Source: Mixophyes australis
Taxonomy: Eukaryota; Chordata; Amphibia; Anura; Limnodynastidae
Reading direction: 5' to 3'
DNA: 64,000 bases
Assembly (NCBI GenBank): GCA_036250195.1
Contig: JAVHZZ010000009.1
Span: 45,537,824-45,601,823, forward strand
How positions within the stretch are numbered: the first letter of the stretch is position 1; every line of letters starts with the position of its first letter. The notes beneath the pieces are model-generated. The model did no database searches and was not told where the DNA came from. It saw only the letters and a list, made by a program, of their open reading frames with translations. Shown piece after piece: positions 56,101-64,000 of the stretch. Both the position numbers and the translations under genes were made by a program.

Positions 56101-56868
56101 GCCCCGGCCAGGTAAGTCCTCCACACCACAGCAGGGCTCATCAAAATTTGGCTGCCACGCTGTTGTTTTGGGAAGGAAGCATACTTTAAAGATTTTTGAC
56201 TGTCAACTAAACAGTGCCACCGTTTACTTGTTTGGAATTTCCCAAAATGCTTTACAAAACTTTGCCCATCTCTGCACAAGAAAATTTTGATATATTGAAC
56301 AAAAATAGCCCCATAGCAAACCACATATAGCAGAAAAATATCCCACCCTAATTGCAAACCACATAATAAAAGAAAAATATCCATGTTTAAAACCAGATAT
56401 TACAGATAAATATCCACATTTCAAATCGCATATTGCAGCGAAATATCCACGTTCCAAAGCAGATATTGTAGAGATCTAATCCCACCTGCACATAAATCCC
56501 TATTTGTCAGTTATAAGCAGCACAGTAGACCTCAAACTTATGCAATAAAATAGAACCCAGTGCTCAAATCACAAAAATCAATAGCTTAATATATATTCAG
56601 TGCCTCCTATTTGTGTGCCCAATGAGCAACAGTGAAATTACATACACTCAGTGGCCACTTCATTAGGTACACCTTTCTAGTACTGCACAGGATTTACATT
56701 TTGCCCCCAGAACAGTTGAATTAGAAATTCTGAACCATGTCAGGTGCACATTCATGCTATGAATCTACCATTCCTCCACATTCCAAATATTCTCTATTAG
56801 ATGAAGATCTGGTGACTGTGGGTGCCATTGGAATGCACTGAACTCATTGTCGCGTTCATGGAACCAGG

Positions 56869-57055
56869 GGGTAAATGTATCATACCCCGGTTTTGTCAAG
56901 TCCCGCGAGTTCAGCGTCTTCGCAGCTTAAATTTAAAGCGGCGTTGCCTTGTAAAGGGAAGTTTCCCTTTACTAGGCAGCGCCGCTTTAAATTTAAGCTG
57001 CGAAGACGCCGAACTCGCAGGACTTGACAAAACCGGGGTATGATACATTTAACCC
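56869..57055. mobile_element. Palindromic MITE, GGGTAAATGTATCA family, copy 2
   Basis: GGGTAAATGTATCATACCCC starts it and GGGGTATGATACATTTAACC ends it. Arms contain AAATTTAAAGCGGCG and complement. The left flank is CCAGG and the right CCAGA if one extra A is allowed. Confidence 0.88.
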
Positions 57056-57079
57056 CAGATGTGTGTTTTTTGACATGAT

Positions 57080-57995
57080 GTGTTATCCTGCAGGAAGTAG
57101 ACATGGGAAGAAAATGGGTAGACTGTGGCCATAAAATGATGCACATAGTCAGAAAACAATACTCATATAGGCTGTGGCATTTAAACAATGCTCAGTTGGT
57201 ATTAAGAGGTCTAATATTTGTCAAGGAAGCATTATTCACATCAATACACCACTACAAGCCTGCACCATTGACACAAAGCATGATGGGTCCATGGATTCAT
57301 GTTGTTTATGCCAAAGTTTGATCCTTCCATCTGCATGTTGCAGCAGAAATCAAGATTCATCAGACCAGGGGGTAAATGTATCAAGCTGAGAGTTTTCCGG
57401 CGGGTTTAAAAAATAAATCAGATTCTAGCTATCATTTATTTAGTGCATTCAACAAAATTATAGCTAGAATCTGATTGGTTGCTATAGGCAACATCTCCAC
57501 TTTTCAAACTCGACTGAAAACTCTCAGCTTGATACATTTACCCCCAGGTGTTGTTTTTTCAATCAACAACTGTCAAGTTTTTGTAAGCCTGTTCACACAG
57601 TAGCATCAGTTTTCCACTCTGAGCTAACTGGAGTAGAACCTGGTAAGGTTTTCTGCTGCTGTAACCCTTCCACTTCAAGGTTCAAAGTTCTGTGCATTCA
57701 AAGATGTTCTCCTGCCTATCACTGTTCTAACGCATGGTTATTTGAGTTACTGTCACTATCCTGTTACCTTGAACCAGTGTGGCCATTCTCCTGACCTCTC
57801 TCATTAACAAGGCATTTTTGCCCATAGAGCTCTTACCCACTGTTTTTGTTTTGTACCATTATCTGTAAACTCAAGAAACAGTTGTGCGTGAAAATCCCAG
57901 TAGTTTCTCATATATTCATACCACCCTGTCTGGCACCTACAATCATTCCAATGTTAAAGTCACTTAGATCACATTTCTTCCACATTCTGTTGTTT
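57080..57995 (-). pseudogene. Mariner/Tc1-like transposase, broken
   Basis: The N-terminus is encoded near 57985 as MWKKCDLSDFNIGMIVGA, followed by RQGG and then a stop. Shifted frames keep pieces of the helix-turn-helix region. Near the other end, sequence equivalent to DESRFLLQHADGRIKLW and NPWTHHALCQWC marks the first catalytic Asp region. A MITE at 57370 interrupts the gene. It belongs to the same family as the fragments at 34567 and 42334. Confidence 0.65.
57370..57543. mobile_element. Palindromic MITE, GGGTAAATGTATCA family, copy 3
   Basis: GGGTAAATGTATCAAGCTGA starts it and the complement ends it. CCAGG flanks it at 57365-57369 and 57544-57548, an exact 5-bp duplication. Its inner arm CAGATTCTAGCTATCATTT is shared with the MITE at 25504-25676. 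Confidence 0.92.
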
Positions 57996-58134
57996 AGTCC
58001 GAACAACAAATGAGCCTCTTGCCCATGTCTGCATGCTTTCATCCATTGAGTAGCTTTCACATAATTAACTGATTAAATATTTGCAATAACCAGCAGGTGT
58101 ACAGATGTACCCAATAAAGTGGCCACTGAATGTA

Positions 58135-58490
58135 TACACTACTTGGGATCCCATAATGTCATAACCTATGTGTCTTAATGTAGTAGGGTCCGTCTCCCCA
58201 ACCCCACACACTGTACAATTAAACTCACTGCCAGCCTTGATTTCCCAGGGAATACTTCACTGTAAGCTAATATCAAATCCTAATCAGGGTCCTAATTAAG
58301 GTGAGGTCTAATTGTATTAGAATCTAGTCATTGTTAAGGCTAACGACCACCAAAATGAGCTTTTAAAACGGGTAGCAACAAGGTCTTCACCTCTAACTGC
58401 CGTCTTTTCCGTAGAGCTTTATGTGCTCACAGTTACTTGGATGCCCCCAGGTCTTAAGCTTGGTGTAGTAAAAGCTCATCTATGGTTGCC
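58135..58490. other. No recognised feature
   Basis: Moderately AT-rich text without family resemblance. Confidence 0.4.
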
Positions 58491-59140
58491 GTAGCGCAGG
58501 TGGAACCAGAGGCAGTAGCCCAGATTGAAGCGGGTGGTCAGTGGCAGGCCGAGGTCAGGGGTCCGTAGTAGGCAGAGGTGTCAGGGTGAAGCCAAGGGAT
58601 CAGGGCCGGCAGCAAGCAAGCAAGTTTGGTATTCAAGCAGAGATCAGGGCCACAAGCGAAATAGCGGAATCCAGTATTTAGGCAGAGGTCAGGGCAACAG
58701 GAAAACAGGCAAGTACAGGCAAGGGTCACAACAGGAGGTCAATCAAGATCAAGAGACAAAACAGCAGTTCAGCAAACAACACTGACTGTGAACGTTATAA
58801 TTGGCAGGGAGGCCAAGCCCTCTATGCCTTAAATACTAAATGCAGCCAATCAGGGGCCAAGATTGGGCATCACATGTTTAGCCCCAGGTGCTGCTTAATA
58901 AATACTATTGAAGCCTATTAGCCCATAGGCTTTATTATAACTAGTGCGCATGCGCCAGGCTGCCCTGTGTTGCTGGGACACTGCGCTGATAAGAAGGTGT
59001 CCCTGGCCATTGCCATGGTGACGGCCAGGACTGCAGGAAGGGAAAGTGACGTTCCGACTGTTGCTCTGACAGCTGGAACACAGTTACAGTCATATGCTAA
59101 GTGAGATAAACAGGAGCTTATTAAGAGACTCTATATAAGG
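58490..59140. other. LTR- or leader-like segment (candidate)
   Basis: The purine-rich text with repeated GGCAGAGGTCAGGG-type strings (58540-58760) resembles LTR regions of gypsy elements in frogs and fish. AATACTAAATGCAGCCAATC and GCGCATGCGCC follow. Edges were not found. Confidence 0.3.
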
Positions 59141-59167
59141 AAGACTTTTAGGAACTATTCACATGCC

Positions 59168-59520
59168 ATCATCATCATTTATTTATATAGCTCCATTAAT
59201 TCTGCAGCGCTGTACAGAGAACACATTCACATCAGTCCCTGCCCCATTGGAGCTTACAGTCTAAATTCCCTAATATAGACACACACTCACAGACAGTTCG
59301 ACAGACAGAGAGGGAGAGACTAGAGTCAATTTTGATAGCAGCCAATTAACCTAACAGTATGTTTTTGGAGTGTGGGAGGAAACTAGAGCACCTGGAGGAA
59401 ACCCATGCAAACACAGGGAGAACATACAAACTCTACACAGATAAGGTCATGGTCGGGAATCGAACTCATGACCCCAGTGCTGTGAGACAGAAGTGCTACC
59501 CACTAGGCCACTGCTGCCCA
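59168..59520 (-). mobile_element. tRNA-derived SINE with L2-like tail, minus strand
   Basis: The (ATC)n tail is at 59168-59176. Then come ATTTATTTATATAGCTCC, GAGCTTACAGTCTAAATTCC and ACATACAAACTCTACACAGA. The tRNA part has GGGAATCGAACTCATGACC (B box, reversed) and CACTAGGCCACTGCTGCC. ATGCCA or a close match flanks both sides. It is the same family as 3841-4193. Confidence 0.9.
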
Positions 59521-59524
59521 TATG

Positions 59525-60340
59525 CCAATATCCCTTTCAGAAATTCCCAGTCTGGGACAAAACTACTGTAGTACTCAGTACAAGTGAAACGTTTTACCAG
59601 GCTTCCACAAACAGTATTCTGTCACCACAATAAGCAAAGAGAAAATCAAGGAAGGAAAAACTGGGTCTGGGAACTGGGTGAAACCATCTCTGTGCCGAGG
59701 CTGTGCTGTGAATTTGGGCAACATTGTTTGCTTACAGAAACTGTGAAACAAGAATACTACTGTTAGTGTTCAGATTGTATTTTATTTTTAATAAAACTGA
59801 CAATACTTCAATGTCTGTCGTTATTCCCTTTCCTCCACCCAATCCAATCAGATTAAGGAATTTAGGGGAAAAACTGCTTTCAGAACATCCTGTAAACCAC
59901 CAGAAGGATTGCAGAGGCAGTGGGGGTGGAAGCAACAACCCTGGGAGAGATTGTGGGCCTAACGCAAAGTGAACGCCATTTGCGCTTTTTTGAAATTACG
60001 CCCATATTCAAGTAAAAGAGGATCTCAAGTGACGTTTGTGGTTGAATACAGGTATAAATATGCTCTGCCTATATGGCACTTGCTGTATGTAGACAGACAG
60101 AACAAACTGCAGGATACGCACGATGTATATTTCCCATAAGAATGCACAGAACAGAAAAGAAATACATTAACATTTTTAATAATATAATCATTGCTAAAAA
60201 CACATTTACATTTTTTTTATTTTTTTTTACATGAAATACATTTATCAGGATGTTATTAATCTTTACTGCAAATAAAATTTAATTTTACAGTTTCTCTTAA
60301 TTGCAAATACATGTTTTGGCATGCATACGTGACTGTTATC
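59525..60340. other. No recognised feature
   Basis: Short open frames here lack family resemblance. Confidence 0.35.
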
Positions 60341-60660
60341 ACTATCAATCGGCACTGACACCTGCCCTGTAGCTGGTGCAAGTGATATGGCTTAAAATGT
60401 ACTTTAGATGTGCCCAGAGCTTGAATCTGATGAATCTGCATGGGCTTGACTGTGGCAGACCCCCACTGTACATTGCCTACGTGCTTACGTACTCTTCTCT
60501 CTCCCATTCTGCCCTTCAAATAATAGGTGGTCAGAAGTGTCCTTTGCATTTGAGGATGAATGGCGTGTAGCCCATTTCTGAGCATGCACAGAGCAATTTT
60601 TTCGCAAAATAAGACATGTAACGGGACTGATGTTCCATAATAAATCAGGCCTGTACAGTC
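60340..60660. repeat. Dispersed repeat family R2, copy 2
   Basis: CCTGTAGCTGGTGCAAGTGA, AAGTGTCCTTTGCATT and GCACAGAGCAAT match 24060-24480 in order. The copy ends near AATAAATCAGGCCTG. Confidence 0.6.
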
Positions 60661-61440
60661 TGAATGGGAGTCACATATGATTCAAAGTACTGATACAGTG
60701 TAAGTGAATAAGTAACCTATTTATCAACCTCCAAAGAGGTTAAAATAACCTGAAAATTGCAGTTTACTGAGGATTACCGCAATAATTAAGAAGGCAATTT
60801 GTTATTATAGAACAGCAGCATATATCTCAAGAGATAACTGCTGTGGTCCCAGCCTCACAGTTCGCAAATCCAGTCCTAATAGGTGTCTATGGGGAATATG
60901 AATACGATTATGCACTATTTATATTGATCCTGACAGCTAACTCCATATGAGCATTGCAGGAGAAGGGTCTTCAGATCCCTCCAAAACAGGTTTCCTGCTC
61001 CTCCCCATCATAAATTCTGCCTGGCCATAGGAACCTGTAAGCAAAGTTATCACAATTGCGATTGAGTTGAAGTAGTAATGCTGTTTGTCAAGTTACAGAA
61101 TCAGAGTTGAAGTAGAAACCAGTAACTGAAGAATCTCAGAGAGCAGGCTGTGCAGGAGCCCAGAGTAACTTCTATCACTGACAAAGATTACATTGAACAG
61201 GTGGGAGTTCTTAACTGTAATAGTACAATCAGGTCAAGAGAGAAACACATCCTAAATTAATGAGACAAGTGTGCAATGACTCATTATCAGCACTGCTGAA
61301 GAGGAAGTGACCAACATACACAGTCAAAATTCATGGATTTTGTCAGAGGAATAGCAAAATATCTCTTAGAAAATAGTCACATAAAAACAAATGGAACCGA
61401 TAAAATGACAAGTGAGGCTGTTAGGATGAATGCACTTAAA
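60661..61440. other. No recognised feature
   Basis: No coding pattern or repeat end is visible. Confidence 0.35.
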
Positions 61441-61444
61441 GGGC

Positions 61445-62010
61445 GACAGTGTTTGTAGCAAGCTGAACACTTACCTGAAGGGGTTAACATAGGGCTGGGC
61501 CCGACCACTGGTAGCTCCTGTGGGAGGGACCTTTATTGAATATAGCAGGCTGTACTTCCTGGTTGCCTAACTCTGCAGCACAAGATCCCACCCACCCACT
61601 CCTCATTTAAGTATTTTATGTGTTAACGTTTGCGGTAGGAAGGCACTGCCTTCAGTGGCTGATTAGTGGGCGCACAGGTAGTTGGACGCAGGTCACTGTC
61701 CCCTTAGAGGCACCAGTAACTCCTTTTTGGTCCTTCGGTGAGGAGGGTCCCTGTCCGGTTCGGTGAGGGAGGGCAGCGTGAGTTTGAAAGGTCGCAGTCA
61801 CTCTGACGCCAACTCAGCGCAAGTTATGATGGGTTTTGTTCCCCTTGGTTTGTGGACTTACGGCGGTTTGCGCCAGTCCCCATGTGATCTTGTGTTATCA
61901 GCTCGAGAGCTGTTTTCGCAGTGCCCTTTCTCCGCCACCATAGGTTTAGTTTAATACAAAATCCTAATAAAAGTTCTGCCACTTTTTAGTAACTTATACA
62001 TGTCTCCGTG
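61445..62010 (+). other. Solo-LTR-like segment (candidate)
   Basis: The stretch has a mixed GC-rich body, CCTAATAAAAGTTCTGCC near its end (possible polyadenylation signal at 61966) and no coding capacity. Ends begin near TGTTTGTAGC. No duplication of the flank was found. Confidence 0.3.
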
Positions 62011-62296
62011 TGTTTATTTGCATGCAAATGTTTAGATTCTAAGGTTGATGTGAAGTTTATGGGAACATACACAGTGAGCCGTTTATGTAAGTCTTAGTAT
62101 CTCTTGCAGTGGCCACTGTATTTGTAACACGATTACTACAGAAGGATACCTGGTAACTCCATGCTTCTCTTCTCCTTTGCACAGACTTTTGTTTAAAAAG
62201 ATAAACACATGAAGGCGTGAATTGGTAGTCATATAAAAACAGAGGGTGCAATACTTATCTTATAATGCAATTCGCGTAAAGAATAGGATATGGAGT

Positions 62297-63360
62297 TTAT
62301 AATGAAAGTATACAATATATGGTGGTGCAAATAGTGAATAATGAATAAAGAAGAATGCAAATAGAATGATAAATGGACAAATGAGGTATGAATGAAGTAA
62401 AGAAAATGAGTTTAAGTAACCCAAGTGTGTGAGTAAATGAGTCAGGACGAGTGCAATGATTATAGCTCTTGGGATAGTTTGCGTTGCTGGAGTTAACTTT
62501 CAAAAGAAAAAAAAAACAACAACAACTTTGGGAATAAAAAAAATGGGCTTGTCTTACCCTATATGTCCCTACTTAGGTCTCGAATTGTTTTTCCAGATGA
62601 AAACACTGATGCGTACAAACTTTTCCCGGCTTGCTGGTGTCTTCAATATTACCGCGTATAATCGCAGAAATGAGGAAAGCCGCAGTGAAACGCACGGCTA
62701 CGGTGGCTGTGAGATGCAAAGAAAGGGCTCCAATGCATTTTATCCGGCTGGCAGACTTTGTCAAGGATACATATCCAGTGCCTTAGGAGTGATTTATATT
62801 CTATTTCCAGTTCTAATTGGATAAAAGCTCTTTATTATTGTTACAAAGGGTTTTATAAAAATACTTATTTTGCCATATGTCCTGGTTTAATCAATATATA
62901 GATAAATAGGAATTATAAATCAAAATAAATATAAATCAAAATACAAATAAAAATAAATAAAATGAAAAAGTAAAAGTAATAATAAATAAAAGATAAAAAA
63001 TAAACAAATGTAACAATAATAATAGTAATAAAAATAAAAATATATAAAAATAAAAATAAATATAAGTCAACTGTGATGGTTTATAATTTGAGAAAGGAAT
63101 CTAAATCAAACTCTCTATTGAGGCCATGGGGTATCAGCGATTTTTGTTTATTTTTGAAAGTTGACTCCAGCAATGCAAACTATTCCAAGAAGAGCTATAA
63201 TCATTGCACACACACAGACTCATTAACTCACACACTTGGTTACTTAAACCCATTTTCTTCACTTCATTCATACGTCATTTGTCCATTTATCATTCTATTT
63301 GCAATCCTCTTTATTCATCACTCACTATTTACACCATCATATATTGTATACTTATAATAT
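62297..63360. mobile_element. Large inverted repeat, arms ~210 bp, Penelope-like (candidate)
   Basis: 62297-62503 is the imperfect reverse complement of 63157-63360. Shared strings include CAATGATTATAGCTCTT and its complement, and AAATGGACAAATGA and its complement. The middle is A-rich (62885-63065) with a short GC-rich segment (62600-62780). CCTCAGGGGAAGAACG at 63462 resembles the end motif of Penelope copies, but the assignment is weak. Confidence 0.55.
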
Positions 63361-63574
63361 ACAAGTTAACCCGTGCAATATACTCATGCATTCTAGTCAA
63401 ATCAAGCTACTTAAGGTGTTAAAAAGGTTCTTGTCATGCATTTGGGGCTAGGCTAGGCCTCCTCAGGGGAAGAACGTTACTTCCCGACGTAAGCGCCCTT
63501 TTTTAACGTGGTTTTGTCCACATGTCACCACCTCATCATTCTTCTCCATCACCTCATCCTTAATCTCCATCGTC

Positions 63575-63784
63575 TTACTGTTCTAAAACCTCTCGATACA
63601 CAACATTTCTGCTAAACACCTTATCGCTGTGCTCAATCAGTCTTCCTTGAAGGGCAGTATTCATAACCTGCACTTTCACATCACTGCTTCTCCGTACTCG
63701 TGAAAATGCGACATACAATTGTCCATGACCAAACACAGGCTCTGGTAAATAAATACCCACACGGTCAAGAGTTTGAGCCCTCAA
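63575..63784 (-). pseudogene. Helitron helicase (PIF1-like) C-terminus
   Basis: The minus-strand reading RAQTLDRVGIYLPEPVFGHG, followed by QLYVAFSRVRRSSDVKVQV, is the last helicase motif region of Helitron Rep/helicase proteins (GQLYVALSR). It keeps the SR finger of motif VI. The first line of the motif (usually GQTL) reads AQTL. Upstream of this piece the DNA changes at about 63785 to non-coding Helitron 5' sequence, so the copy is internally deleted. Only the C-terminal 5 percent of the protein is present. Confidence 0.8.
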
Positions 63785-63937
63785 CTGTTAAATTTAGCCT
63801 TTACTACTCCTCCCACGGGGGGAAGGGGGGATGATGGAAGTTAACTGACATCACTATTATAATTTTTTTGTCAAATAATGTCAGTATACCAAATTTCAGG
63901 TCAATTGGATGAGCCCTTTCTGAGAAAATAGTTTTTT

Positions 63938-63972
<35 letters not shown>

Positions 63973-64000
63973 CACACGCCGCTAGGCTTATATATATTAG
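63785..64000 (-). mobile_element. Helitron 5' region, end at or next to the window edge
   Basis: On the minus strand the edge reads CTAATATATATAAGCCTAGC, which fits a Helitron 5' terminus (TCTA...). A (GT)n run follows, then TTTCAGAAAGGGCTCATCC-like text (seen as CTCAGAAAGGGCTCATCC) and AACTTCCATCATCC. This is the non-coding leader often seen with vertebrate Helitrons. Confidence 0.5.
63937..63969. repeat. (CA)n microsatellite
   Basis: About sixteen CA units lie inside the Helitron leader. Confidence 0.9.

Larger units (their letters stand above)
53781..56120 (-). other. GC- and CpG-rich block of unknown origin
   Basis: Composition changes abruptly at about 53781 (CACTGTAAGGTCCCTATCGG) and again near 56115. 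The block has no recognised protein. It contains an array of small stem-loops and a promoter-like end on the minus strand (55660-56100). It could be a long terminal repeat, a non-autonomous element or a host CpG island with a 5' exon. No target duplication was found. Confidence 0.45.
56645..58132 (-). mobile_element. Mariner/Tc1-like transposon with both ends, holding two MITEs
   Basis: CACTCAGTGGCCACTTCATT starts it after TA (56643-56644). AAGTGGCCACTGAATG ends it before TA (58133-58134). The gene remnant is on the minus strand. MITEs at 56869-57055 and 57370-57543 lie inside it. Confidence 0.9.

Noticed and set aside
53781..56120. CACTA/EnSpm transposon, suggested by CACTG at the left edge
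   Set aside because: No inverted CAGTG end or 2-3-bp target duplication was found at the right edge.
62456..62824. 122-codon frame inside the large inverted repeat
   Set aside because: It begins in one arm of the repeat and crosses a poly-A/CAA run; no recognisable domain.

Overview
The window is intergenic or intronic DNA of a vertebrate with a repeat-rich genome, most likely an amphibian (frog); that is an inference from the mix of transposon families. Hammerhead-bearing Penelope-like elements, a DIRS element with an SGNH-hydrolase-like ORF, L1 and L2 LINEs, Ty3/gypsy elements with a chromodomain, several Tc1/mariner families, Harbinger, hAT, a Helitron and a tRNA-derived SINE with an L2-like tail occur together. 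I found no host protein-coding gene, rRNA, functional tRNA or CRISPR array. Nearly every coding-looking stretch is a decayed transposon gene carrying stops and frameshifts.

Layout. 1-5.0 kb: a Harbinger element (transposase tail on +, Myb/SANT gene on -) and a Tc1 copy that itself holds a SINE. 5.5-11.6 kb: two hAT copies on the - strand, the second internally deleted. 11.6-13.6 kb: a C-rich minisatellite followed by a long inverted repeat. 13.7-18.1 kb: two Penelope-like elements with hammerhead-like motifs. 18.2-23.2 kb: an L2 LINE abutting a DIRS-type retrotransposon. 23.5-32.2 kb: dispersed repeats, a 5'-truncated L1 with a target duplication, palindromic MITEs and a Tc1 copy with both ends. 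33.3-34.2 kb: a non-autonomous hAT with a perfect 8-bp target duplication. 34.2-45.2 kb: mariner remnants, parts of three Ty3/gypsy elements, a second hAT family and an L1 ORF1 fragment. 45.4-52.2 kb: a full-length hAT with an 8-bp target duplication and a 5'-truncated relative. 53.8-56.1 kb: a GC- and CpG-rich block of unknown origin with a promoter-like end and an array of about twenty small stem-loops. 56.6-64.0 kb: a mariner copy containing two MITEs, a reverse SINE, LTR-like DNA, a large inverted repeat, and the end of a Helitron at the right edge.

How it fits together. The window records successive insertions rather than a pathway. The nesting gives relative ages: a MITE in the L1, a SINE in the Tc1, MITEs in the mariner copy, and an L2-type tail in a gypsy LTR. 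The most complete element is the hAT at 45386-50024. It has both ends, a TATA promoter, tandem arrays near both ends and a BED-finger transposase with few lesions. The features most worth a second look are the stem-loop array at 55.07-55.6 kb, the near-canonical hammerhead at 17.5 kb, the palindromic MITE families with 5-bp duplications, and the variable tandem arrays inside the hAT family.
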